DNA of 30,154 bases from contig CAZIRF010000035.1 in assembly GCA_964541755.1 (NCBI GenBank), forward strand, positions 1 to 30,154. The letters run 5' to 3'. Below, in pieces: positions 1 through 7,455 of the stretch. This DNA is from CAZIRF01 sp964541755 (GTDB taxonomy: Bacteria; Spirochaetota; Spirochaetia; Treponematales; Breznakiellaceae). Numbering within the stretch: position 1 is the stretch's first letter; each line of letters starts with the position of its first letter. Below the pieces are notes generated by a model. The model saw only the letters and a program-made list of their open reading frames with translations, did no database searches and was not told the DNA's origin. The translations under genes were made by a program, and so were the position numbers.

Positions 1-2919
1 GGCCTCAATTCCAAGACCGATATCGAGCGCTACGGCGTCGACAATTTCAACGAGGCCTGCCGCGCGAGCGTCCTGCGCTACGTCAAGGAGTGGCGCACCG
101 TCATGACCCGCGCCGGGCGCTGGGTCGACTTCGACGACGACTACAAGACCATGGACCCCGATTATATGGAAAGCATTTGGTGGGTCATGAAGGAGCTCTG
201 GGACAAGGGCCTCCTGTACGAGGGGCACTATATCCTCCCGTACTGCCCCCGTTGCTCGACCGTCCTCTCGAACCACGAGCTTAACCTGGGCGGCTACAAG
301 GACGTCCACGACCCGGCGATCACCGTGCGCTTCAAGATTGTCAAGGCTGATACCGCTGCGGGCGCAGCGGGTGCTGTGGCAGGCCCGGCCCCCGCAGACC
401 CCGCTCTGGCAGCCAGTCTTGCAGATGGCGCCACCTTTTTCCTCGCCTGGACGACGACCCCCTGGACCCTCCCGTCCAACCTGGGCCTCACCTTGGGGCC
501 GGACGTCGAATACGCCCTCGTCAAAGACGGCGATGAGCGCTACATCCTTGCAAAGGAGCGCCTGGGCGCCTACTACAAGGACGTCGAAAGCCTTGATATC
601 GTCTGGGTCAAGAAAGGAAGCGAGCTCGCCGGTATCTCCTACGAGCCGCTCTTTCCCTATTTCGCCGCCGAGGCCGCCAATGGGGCTTTCCGTACCTTTA
701 ACGGTGACTTCGTCACTACCGAGGACGGTACGGGTATCGTGCACACGGCCCCGGGCTTTGGCGAGGACGACTACCGCATCTTCAAGGGCAGCGGCGTTAC
801 GACCGTCTGCCCGGTGGATGCCGAGTGCCGCTTTACCCCCGAGGTCGCCGACTTCGCCGGCCGCTTCGTCAAGGAATGCGACAAGGATATCCTCGAGCGC
901 CTCAAGAACGAGGGCAAGCTCGTCAAGCGCGAGCAAATCCTCCACGCCTACCCGCACTGCTGGAGATGCGAATCCCCCCTCATCTACCGGGCGGTGGGTT
1001 CATGGTTCGTCGAGGTCGATGGTGCGGTCAAGGAATCAATGATCGCCAACAACCAAAAGATCCACTGGGTCCCCGACCACATCAAGAACGGGCGCTTCGG
1101 CAAGTGGCTGGACAACGCCCGCGACTGGGCCATCAGCCGCAACCGCTACTGGGGCAATCCCCTGCCCATTTGGCGCTGTGAAGACTGCGGGAAGACCATC
1201 TGTCTGGGCAGCCGCGCCGAGCTCGAGGAGCTCTCGTGCCAAAAGGTGACGGACCTCCACAAGCACTTTGTCGATAAAATCGGCATACCCTGCGAGTGCG
1301 GCAAGACCATGATGCGCATCCCGGAAGTTCTGGACTGCTGGTTCGAGTCGGGGGCCATGCCCTACGCCCAAAACCACTATCCCTTCGAGAACAAGGAGCA
1401 CTTCGAGGCCCATTACCCGGCCGACTTCATCTCCGAAAGCCTCGACCAGACCCGCGGTTGGTTCTATACCCTTACCGTCCTCGCGGCAGCCCTCTTCGAC
1501 CGCCCTGCCTTCGAACACTGCATTGTCTCGGGCATGGTTCTCGCGTCGGATGGCAAGAAGATGTCGAAGTCCCAGCGGAATTACACCGATCCCATGGAGG
1601 TCATCAACCAGTACGGGGCAGATGCCCTGCGCCTGTGCCTCCTGCGATCGGCGGTCATGAAGGCCGACGACCTCAAGTTTACCGACGAAGGGGTCAAGGA
1701 CGTCCTCAAGGGCATCGTCATCCCCCTGTGGAACGCCTACAGCTTCTACGTAACCTACGCGAACATCGATGGGGTAATGAGCAGCGAAGCACCCGCCAAT
1801 CCCGCAAACCCCCTGGACCGCTGGATACTCTCCATGGCAGAGGGGCTCGTCGAAAAGGTCGATCAGGCCCTCGAGTCCTACGAGCTCTCCAAGGCCCTGG
1901 ACCCCATCGTCGACTTCATCGACACCCTCAACAACTGGTACATCCGCCGCTCACGCCGCCGCTTCTGGAAGAGCGACAACGACGGCGACAAGCTTGAAGC
2001 CTACGGAACCCTCTACAGCGTCCTCAAGACCCTCATAACCGTTGCGGCGCCCTTCATGCCCTACACGACAGAGGCCATCTGGCAGAACCTGCGCCTTGAT
2101 GGCGAAGCGGAATCGGTCCACCTCGCGACATTCCCGCAGGCGGATACCGCACGCATCGACAGCGAGCTCGAGTACAAGATGGATGCAGTGCGCCGCGCTG
2201 TCTCCATGGGCCGCTCCCTGCGCTATCAGTATAATGTAAAGGTTCGCCAGCCCTTGAAGACCGTTGAGCTTGTTACCCGCGACAGCCGCGAGAAGGCCGT
2301 CCTCCTCGAAATGGAAGAAATCATTCGCGAGGAGCTCAACGTCAAGAATGTCGTCTTCCGCGACAACGAGGAAGAGCTCGTGGAGTATCAGGCCAAGGCC
2401 AACTTCCGCGTACTGGGCAAGGAGCTGGGCAAGGACATGAAGCTCGCGGCAAGCCGTATCGAAGAGCTCTCGCAGAGCGAGATCCAGGGCATGCTCGAAG
2501 GGGCGACCCTCGCCATCGAGGTGGCCGGGAAGACGGTGGACCTCACCCTTGAAAAGCTCGATATTCGCCGCATCGAAAAGGCCAACCTCCACGTCACCAA
2601 CGAGGGCAGCCTTACGGTGGGCCTGGATACCGAGGTAAGCCCCGAACTCGCCCGCGAAGGCGACGTACGCGACCTCATTCGCGGGATCCAGAACCTGCGC
2701 AAGGAATCGGGCTTCGAGGTAACCGATCGCATCGAACTCGTTGCGACCGGTTCCGCCATTCTCGAAGAGGCCTGGACCGAATTCGTCGACTATATCTCGA
2801 GCGAAACCCTCGCTTCGAGTGCCCGTTGGCTGTCCCCGACAGGTTCCACCGATGATTTCGTCGCTATCGAAGCCGGTGACGAGACCTGGAAAGTCCGGGT
2901 ACTGAAGGCAGAGGCGTGA
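1..2919 (+). CDS. ileS: Isoleucyl-tRNA synthetase, type 2-like, 5' end outside the window
   Basis: Charges tRNA-Ile with isoleucine in the cytoplasm. The frame is open from base 1, so the start and the HIGH motif lie upstream; about 972 residues are present. Visible landmarks are the editing-domain region with WTTTPWTLPSN (about 450-480), the DCWFESGAMPYAQ stretch (about 1330-1370), the SESLDQTRGWFY segment (about 1435-1470) and the KMSKS loop at 1558-1572. The anticodon-binding region with NNWYIRRSRRRFW follows. The C-terminal 250 residues have no zinc-finger tail of the E. coli kind and look like the long C-terminal domain of eukaryote-like IleRS2. CxxC pairs occur near the start (CPRC), mid-protein (CWRC) and before the DCWF motif (CEDC, CEC). 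The stop codon overlaps a possible GTG of the next frame, but the following gene more likely starts at 2967. The synthetase assignment is certain; the type 2 label is inferred from the overall pattern. Confidence 0.97.
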   Translation, partial: GLNSKTDIERYGVDNFNEACRASVLRYVKEWRTVMTRAGRWVDFDDDYKTMDPDYMESIWWVMKELWDKGLLYEGHYILPYCPRCSTVLSNHELNLGGYKDVHDPAITVRFKIVKADTAAGAAGAVAGPAPADPALAASLADGATFFLAWTTTPWTLPSNLGLTLGPDVEYALVKDGDERYILAKERLGAYYKDVESLDIVWVKKGSELAGISYEPLFPYFAAEAANGAFRTFNGDFVTTEDGTGIVHTAPGFGEDDYRIFKGSGVTTVCPVDAECRFTPEVADFAGRFVKECDKDILERLKNEGKLVKREQILHAYPHCWRCESPLIYRAVGSWFVEVDGAVKESMIANNQKIHWVPDHIKNGRFGKWLDNARDWAISRNRYWGNPLPIWRCEDCGKTICLGSRAELEELSCQKVTDLHKHFVDKIGIPCECGKTMMRIPEVLDCWFESGAMPYAQNHYPFENKEHFEAHYPADFISESLDQTRGWFYTLTVLAAALFDRPAFEHCIVSGMVLASDGKKMSKSQRNYTDPMEVINQYGADALRLCLLRSAVMKADDLKFTDEGVKDVLKGIVIPLWNAYSFYVTYANIDGVMSSEAPANPANPLDRWILSMAEGLVEKVDQALESYELSKALDPIVDFIDTLNNWYIRRSRRRFWKSDNDGDKLEAYGTLYSVLKTLITVAAPFMPYTTEAIWQNLRLDGEAESVHLATFPQADTARIDSELEYKMDAVRRAVSMGRSLRYQYNVKVRQPLKTVELVTRDSREKAVLLEMEEIIREELNVKNVVFRDNEEELVEYQAKANFRVLGKELGKDMKLAASRIEELSQSEIQGMLEGATLAIEVAGKTVDLTLEKLDIRRIEKANLHVTNEGSLTVGLDTEVSPELAREGDVRDLIRGIQNLRKESGFEVTDRIELVATGSAILEEAWTEFVDYISSETLASSARWLSPTGSTDDFVAIEAGDETWKVRVLKAEA

Positions 2920-2966
2920 CACGAAGCGGGAAGGGGGCGGGCCCCTTGTCAAACAGCGGGAGCCGG

Positions 2967-3980
2967 ATGCATGCATCTGGGCAAACGCTCCGGTGGGCCC
3001 TCCTTCCCGCCCTTTTTGCCCTTCTTCTCTCGTGTAAAACCCCGCCCGTCGTCGAGGAGGCCCCCGATCTGGGCGTCCGCCTCCAGCGCTCGGGCCAAAC
3101 CCTTGGCGAGGGCGCGGGGCGCTTCGACCGCCTGGGTAATGACGCCCTCATCTACGCATGGATGGACGCGAAGCGCATGGCCCCCCTCCTTGAGTCGCTT
3201 CTTCCGGCAATCCCGGGTCTCGACAAGACACTTGTCAAGCGGGGCAGGGACTTCGCCTTTGCCGCCTATCCGGCCATCAAGAAGGACGATCGACACTTCA
3301 TGCTCGACGCCGCCGGAAGCTGGCCTTCCTTTGGCATGTCGCTCTCCTTTACGTTTTCCCCCGAATGGAAGCGCATCAAAGCCGCAGATGGATCAAAGTA
3401 CTGGCGCAGTTCCCGCTACTCGCTTTCCTTTGATGCCTCGCGCTTGCTCGCAAGCGATGCGCCGGGCTTTCCTTCGCCGGCAGAAGTCGCCATCCCGCAG
3501 GTGGTGGCAGGCCTCTCGTCCCGCACCGACTTCGTCCTGTGGATGGACAATCCCCTTGAAGCCATTCTTTCCTCGCAGGACCAGATGCCGGCAGCCACGA
3601 GGCTCCTCGTCTCGCGTATGGCGATGCTCGTACTGGCCCTTGAAAAAGAGACTGCTGATACCTGGCGCGCCAGCGTCCTCATCCCCCTTCAAAGCGATCG
3701 GGAAGCCCGGGCTGTCGCCGCCCTCCTGCGTTTGGCCCTGCGGGCTGTGGGCAGTATTACCGACCTTGTTGCCCGGACTTCGCTTCCTGTCGACAGCGGC
3801 AGCCCGGAGGGGGAAACAACAGCCACTTCGGGGGCAGATGCCTTTGCGATCCTCCTGTCACTCTTTGCCGGAACAGAGGTATCGATTGACGGACAGACGG
3901 TTCTCCTTGAAAGCCGTCACGACACGGCGATGCTCGCCGCTTTACTTTATCCGATGGTATCGGTATATTTTCCCCGGTAA
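2967..3980 (+). CDS. Predicted lipoprotein of unknown function
   Basis: I do not recognise a family. From the ATG at 2967 the protein is 337 residues with a short polar start, a hydrophobic stretch (WALLPALFALLLSC) and a lipobox ending Leu-Ser-Cys at Cys23, followed by Pro-rich sequence. This is the expected form of a spirochaetal lipoprotein signal peptide. The GGGAG at 2958-2962 is suitably placed as ribosome binding site. An in-frame GTG at 2916 overlaps the ileS stop but would add 17 residues before the signal peptide, so I prefer 2967. The mature part is rich in short hydrophobic and alternating segments with a hydrophobic Ala/Leu-rich stretch near 210-250, and no catalytic motif is visible. 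It lies 47 bp after ileS and is probably co-transcribed with it. In Treponema pallidum a lipoprotein gene (TP0453) also sits by ileS as far as I recall, but homology was not tested. Confidence 0.8.
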   Translation: MHASGQTLRWALLPALFALLLSCKTPPVVEEAPDLGVRLQRSGQTLGEGAGRFDRLGNDALIYAWMDAKRMAPLLESLLPAIPGLDKTLVKRGRDFAFAAYPAIKKDDRHFMLDAAGSWPSFGMSLSFTFSPEWKRIKAADGSKYWRSSRYSLSFDASRLLASDAPGFPSPAEVAIPQVVAGLSSRTDFVLWMDNPLEAILSSQDQMPAATRLLVSRMAMLVLALEKETADTWRASVLIPLQSDREARAVAALLRLALRAVGSITDLVARTSLPVDSGSPEGETTATSGADAFAILLSLFAGTEVSIDGQTVLLESRHDTAMLAALLYPMVSVYFPR

Positions 3981-4037
3981 TCCAGACTACCGCCCCGCAG
4001 CAGCGGGCCAACGTTTCCACTACAGAGGTTACGCATC

Positions 4038-4292
4038 ATGCCTACCTATGAATACGAGTGTGTCGCTTGCTCGCACGTCTTTGACGCATTCCAGAGCATG
4101 GCCGACGAGCCCTTGACCGAATGTCCGCTCTGCGGCAAGGCCGTCAAGCGGCGCATAAACGGCGGAACCGGCATCATATTCAAGGGGACGGGCTTCTATG
4201 TGAATGATAGCGGCAAGAAACCGGGGGCTTCTTCCAAAGCCGCCTCCACAGCAGCCCCGGGCGGCAGCAGCGCCGCATCCTCGGGAAGCTGA
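4038..4292 (+). CDS. FmdB-family zinc ribbon protein
   Basis: A small 84-residue protein with the FmdB/CxxC-CxxC regulatory-protein pattern. It begins MPTYEYEC, has Cys8-x2-Cys11 and Cys29-x2-Cys32 as a four-cysteine zinc site, then the G-x-G-F-Y-x-N-D region typical of the family. The last 25 residues are a low-complexity Ser/Ala/Gly/Lys tail. Members were first named for a putative regulator of formamidase/amidase genes, but their general role is not settled. AGAGG at 4023-4027 serves as a ribosome binding site. It follows the lipoprotein gene by 57 bp and precedes another zinc-ribbon gene on the same strand, so the three may share a transcript. Confidence 0.9.
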   Translation: MPTYEYECVACSHVFDAFQSMADEPLTECPLCGKAVKRRINGGTGIIFKGTGFYVNDSGKKPGASSKAASTAAPGGSSAASSGS

Positions 4293-4335
4293 CCCCGTGA
4301 AGGGCTTTCTTCGCCCCGAGTCACCTGCCACGGGG
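4293..4335 (+). promoter_or_regulatory. Possible hairpin masking the next ribosome binding site
   Basis: CCCCGTG (4293-4299) is complementary to CACGGGG (4329-4335), giving a 7-bp stem across the gap between the two zinc-ribbon genes. The right arm overlaps the G-run (4332-4336) that would act as ribosome binding site for the ATG at 4344. The left arm begins right after the stop of the upstream gene, so ribosomes finishing that gene could open the stem. This is a reading of base pairing only. Confidence 0.25.
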
Positions 4336-4343
4336 GCACGCTG

Positions 4344-4697
4344 ATGCGATCACACCCCCGTTTTTTCTGTGACCATTGCCGCACCGAAGTTCCGCCCGGA
4401 TCCGATAGATGCCCTTCTTGTGGCCGTTATTTTTCCTCTGTCCGCTGCCCGCGCTGCGGCTTCGCCGGGCCGGAAGACCTCTTTGACAAGGGCTGCCCGG
4501 CCTGTGGCTACTCTGATCCGGGCGCCAGAGGGGCTAACGCAAACAGGGTACATGAAAAAGGGGGGCGCTTCCCGTCTTCACGTCAGAAACCCTCCCGGCG
4601 AATCGGCGAAGTGAGCCCTTGGGCGATTGTACTTGTCGTAAGCCTGTTTGCTGGTATACTGATTCTCCTGTTCCTGCGAATACTCATCGGGACATAG
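4344..4697 (+). CDS. Double zinc-ribbon protein with a C-terminal membrane anchor
   Basis: A 117-residue protein of unknown function. It has two tandem four-cysteine ribbons, Cys9/Cys12/Cys23/Cys26 and Cys35/Cys38/Cys51/Cys54, then a basic Ser/Arg/Lys linker (about 60-88). One hydrophobic segment near the C-terminus (about 92-113) should anchor it in the inner membrane with the ribbons on the cytoplasmic side. The ribbons resemble the rubredoxin-like and zinc-ribbon modules found in many uncharacterised bacterial membrane proteins, so partner binding to nucleic acid or protein is equally possible. It follows the FmdB-type gene by 51 bp. Confidence 0.75.
   Translation: MRSHPRFFCDHCRTEVPPGSDRCPSCGRYFSSVRCPRCGFAGPEDLFDKGCPACGYSDPGARGANANRVHEKGGRFPSSRQKPSRRIGEVSPWAIVLVVSLFAGILILLFLRILIGT
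4633..4660 (+). promoter_or_regulatory. Candidate sigma-70 promoter for the ankyrin gene
   Basis: TTGTCG (4633-4638) and TATACT (4655-4660) are separated by 16 bp. The pair lies inside the 3' end of the zinc-ribbon gene and would start transcription about 80 bp before the ATG at 4749. The -10 matches the consensus at five of six positions, the -35 only partly. Confidence 0.35.
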
Positions 4698-4748
4698 ACT
4701 CATTCATCGATCAATCCACGCCGATGATTACATGAGGAGAGGTTCTGC

Positions 4749-5651
4749 ATGCAAACGATGGTTCTCTGTGACAAGGCCGACAAATCCTTGGCGCGCGACA
4801 TACTCATGATTTACAAAAACCTCAAATTGCAGGCTACCGCCCTTGCTGTCGGTGCCGATTGGCAAAATGAACGGGTGCGTCTGGATCAACAATTGGGGGC
4901 AGCGACACACCTTGTCGTCGTGTACAGTACCGCTTCTGTCACGAGTTCTTGGCTGTCCTTTATTGGGGGCTACTCCCTGGGGAGCGACATTCCTCTTGTC
5001 ATCTATCGAAGCAATCGGAAGGGGGCCATTCCGCTCTATTTGACGCCCTTTTTCATTGTAAGCGGGGCTGATGAACTCGCTGCCTTTCTCGAGACCGAGA
5101 GCCGTGAATGGGCGGCGATCAACGAACGTCGCGAAGCCCGTCGCGAACTCCTCGAGCTGGGGGTCTCCTGTCGTGGCGAGACCTTTGTCGAGTCGGTTAT
5201 TGAGGGCAACCTCCATGCGGTTGAGCTTTTCTTGAAAGCAGGGCTCTTGCCGGATACCCGCGACAAGCGTGGGGTTCCTCTGCTCTGTCTGGCTGCACGG
5301 GAAAACCACCGCTCTGTCGTCTCTTTTCTTATCGAACACGGGGCGGATGTCAACCTTCAATCGGAAGATCGGGGAAATTCGGCGCTTATGGATGCAGTTT
5401 CCAAGTCCAATATTGATATGGTCCATGACCTTATCGCCGCCGGGGCCGATGTCAACCTGTTGAGCAAGGACGGACAGAGTGCCCTGGTCCTCGCCGTGGG
5501 AAAGAATGATGTTCCCATGGCCAAGGTTCTCCTCGAGGCCGGGGCCGATATTGACGCGGCGGACAAATTGGGTTTTTCGGCGCGAAAATATGCAAAGCTC
5601 TTCCACGATCCATCCATGACGACGCTCTTTGAAGAATATGCGCCATCTTGA
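4749..5651 (+). CDS. TIR-like domain joined to ankyrin repeats
   Basis: A 300-residue soluble protein. The C-terminal half (about 145-300) holds roughly five ankyrin repeats, recognised by repeated LL..GAD(V/I)(N/D) turns and helix pairs; these normally bind proteins. The N-terminal 130 residues read like a TIR fold: an initial strand (TMVLC), an acidic/polar helix, the strand HLVVVYS followed by S-x(3)-SSW (Ser66-Ser67-Trp68), and a later strand IPLVIYRS. In NAD-cleaving TIR domains a Glu sits four residues after this Trp; here that position is Ile72, so NADase activity is not expected if the alignment holds. There is no signal peptide. The AGGAGAGG at 4735-4742 sets the start at 4749. The ankyrin part is secure; the TIR-like call rests on pattern only, and a flavodoxin-like or nucleotide-binding Rossmann domain is the main alternative. 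Confidence 0.85.
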   Translation: MQTMVLCDKADKSLARDILMIYKNLKLQATALAVGADWQNERVRLDQQLGAATHLVVVYSTASVTSSWLSFIGGYSLGSDIPLVIYRSNRKGAIPLYLTPFFIVSGADELAAFLETESREWAAINERREARRELLELGVSCRGETFVESVIEGNLHAVELFLKAGLLPDTRDKRGVPLLCLAARENHRSVVSFLIEHGADVNLQSEDRGNSALMDAVSKSNIDMVHDLIAAGADVNLLSKDGQSALVLAVGKNDVPMAKVLLEAGADIDAADKLGFSARKYAKLFHDPSMTTLFEEYAPS

Positions 5652-5678
5652 CAACAACGGGCTTTGCCGAATTATATC
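5648..5678 (+). promoter_or_regulatory. Candidate promoter for murG
   Basis: A perfect TTGACA at 5648-5653 overlaps the stop codon of the ankyrin gene and is followed 19 bp later by TATATC (5673-5678), just upstream of the murG start at 5699. The spacing is longer than the ideal 17 bp, so the call is moderate. Confidence 0.4.
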
Positions 5679-5698
5679 CTTTGGTGTAGAGTGATCCC

Positions 5699-6781
5699 AT
5701 GAAAACGGTCGTTTTTACCGGCGGGGGAACCGGCGGTCATATATATCCGGGGCTCGCGGTCGCGAAGCGATTGCAGGAGCAGACAAACTGCAGACTCGTA
5801 TGGATTGGTTCAAAAGGCAGCCTCGATCGCCAGATAGTCGAGCGGGCCGGCATCGAGTTTCGAGCCATACCCAGCGGCAAATTGCGCCGCTATTTCTCCC
5901 TGCGCAATATCAGTGATATTGTCCGTATATTCGCCGGTTTTTTTGTCGCCCGAAAGATCCTGCGAGAGCTCAAAGCCGTCTGTGTCTTTTCCAAGGGCGG
6001 CTTTGTCTCGGTTCCCCCCTGTTTTGCCGCTGCAAGTATGGGTATTCCGGTCCTTACGCACGAAAGTGATTTTTCCCCCGGCCTGGCGACCCGTCTCAAT
6101 ACCCCAGTGGCCCGGGTCGTCTTCGTTGCCTACGAGGAAACGGCCCGCCGCATCAAGCTCTCAAAGGGGGCGCGCTTGGTCACAAGCGGCAATCCCGTTC
6201 GCGACGACTTTGCAAAGGCCGATCCAAAACGTGGTTTTGCCTCTCTTGGCGTCCCCGAATCCAGTCGCATACTCCTCGTATTGGGGGGGAGCCAGGGGGC
6301 TCAACAGGTTAACGAACTCGTTGTATCAATCCTCGATCGCCTCCTGGAAGATTGGGTCGTCGTCCACCAGACGGGGGCTTCTGCCGAGGGCATCCCCCCG
6401 GCTCGCCCGGGGTATCATCCCGTTCCCTTCATACACGCAGAATTGCCGGATATCCTTTCGGCCAGTGATGTTGTCATGGGCCGCAGCGGGGCGGGGACTA
6501 TCTGGGAGGCGGCGGCAGCCGGCAAGCCGATGGTGCTCATACCCCTAGCAGGTTCCGGTACGCGGGGCGATCAGGTGGAGAATGCAGCATGGTTTGTTGC
6601 GCGGGGTGCGGCGCTTTCGCTCGAAGGGAATGAGGCAAATCCGGCCAAGTTGTTGGAAATCCTTTCGCATCTGGCAAGAGACCGGCAAAGTCGCGATCGA
6701 ATGGCAGAAGCTTCACGCGCCCTGGGAGGCCTCGATGCAGTCGGGAGGATCAGTACAGATATTGCCGCCTTCTTGGCGTGA
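5699..6781 (+). CDS. murG: MurG, lipid II synthase
   Basis: Undecaprenyl-diphospho-muramoylpentapeptide beta-N-acetylglucosaminyltransferase, which adds GlcNAc to lipid I on the cytoplasmic face of the inner membrane to make lipid II for peptidoglycan. The 360 residues match the usual length. The N-terminal acceptor-binding loop GGGTGGHIYP is at residues 8-17, the second loop HESDFSPG starts at His121, SGNPVR is at about 163-168, and GGSQGAQQ (196-203) and RSGAGTIWE (262-270) belong to the UDP-GlcNAc domain. GTRGDQVENA (288-297) is the typical end of the donor site. The ATG at 5699 precedes the glycine-rich strand by only six residues, as in other MurG proteins. It is not next to a mur/fts cluster here, which is usual for treponemes. 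Confidence 0.97.
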   Translation: MKTVVFTGGGTGGHIYPGLAVAKRLQEQTNCRLVWIGSKGSLDRQIVERAGIEFRAIPSGKLRRYFSLRNISDIVRIFAGFFVARKILRELKAVCVFSKGGFVSVPPCFAAASMGIPVLTHESDFSPGLATRLNTPVARVVFVAYEETARRIKLSKGARLVTSGNPVRDDFAKADPKRGFASLGVPESSRILLVLGGSQGAQQVNELVVSILDRLLEDWVVVHQTGASAEGIPPARPGYHPVPFIHAELPDILSASDVVMGRSGAGTIWEAAAAGKPMVLIPLAGSGTRGDQVENAAWFVARGAALSLEGNEANPAKLLEILSHLARDRQSRDRMAEASRALGGLDAVGRISTDIAAFLA

Positions 6782-6969
6782 GTGATCCGGCACCAAAGAA
6801 GTTCTATAAAAATCGTTGCGTTTTGATTGTCTCGGGACGGTCGACTGCCCCCATAACGGGTTTTTGGTGTATGATTCAATCAGGGTACAGGCTCATCTGT
6901 ACTGTTTCAATATTCGGAAGCATCCAAAACTGCGATGTTTGGAGCTGCCCATAACAAAGGGAGATTTAC

Positions 6970-7455
6970 ATGAATTTTGCCCCCATCGACATTCTCTTTG
7001 CTGCCATAATCCTGATTTTTACCATTCGCTGTGCATTGAGGGGGTTTATCAAAGAATTCATGTCAATGGCAGCCATTGTCCTTGGTCTCATTGCAGCTGT
7101 TGTATTCATGAAGCCCGCAAGCGCCTTGATAATTCGCTGGTTGGGCCCCGATTTTTTCCCCGAATTGATTGCCTTTGTAGCAGTCTTTCTTCTGGTCTTC
7201 ATTATCATCAAAATTTTTGAGGGCGCCCTCAACGATATCGCGCAGAAGATAAACATCGACGGTATTGACCGCTTCCTGGGTTTCCTTTTGGGCATCGTTG
7301 AAGGCGTTCTGCTTGTCTGCATCATACTCTTCTTGTTGGCCGTCCAGCCCCTTTTTGATACTTCCAGCCTTCTTGCCGGCAGCATTTTCGCAAAATACCT
7401 CCTTCCCCTCGTGAGTATCGTTACCGTCGCGGGGGGCTCAGCCGGGAGGGCGTAG
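6970..7455 (+). CDS. CvpA-family membrane protein
   Basis: A 161-residue inner-membrane protein with four hydrophobic segments (about 6-21, 33-52, 65-85 and 105-124). The pattern D-I-L-F-A-A-I at the start, R-G-F-I-K-E-F after the first segment, and F-L-G-F-L-L-G-I-V-E-G-V-L before the last one are CvpA/colicin V production family features. The family role is only partly known (envelope stability and peptide export in some proteobacteria). AAGGGAGA ending at 6964 serves as ribosome binding site. A 188-bp gap precedes the gene, in which I could not pick a convincing promoter. Its stop is immediately followed by the GTG of the delta prime gene. Confidence 0.85.
   Translation: MNFAPIDILFAAIILIFTIRCALRGFIKEFMSMAAIVLGLIAAVVFMKPASALIIRWLGPDFFPELIAFVAVFLLVFIIIKIFEGALNDIAQKINIDGIDRFLGFLLGIVEGVLLVCIILFLLAVQPLFDTSSLLAGSIFAKYLLPLVSIVTVAGGSAGRA

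Noticed and set aside
1951..2976. 341-residue open frame on the minus strand opposite ileS
   Set aside because: Antisense to a certain synthetase gene; no motif.
6782..6969. Promoter for the CvpA-type gene, using TATGAT at 6870-6875
   Set aside because: No matching -35; the sequence at the right distance is a C-run.
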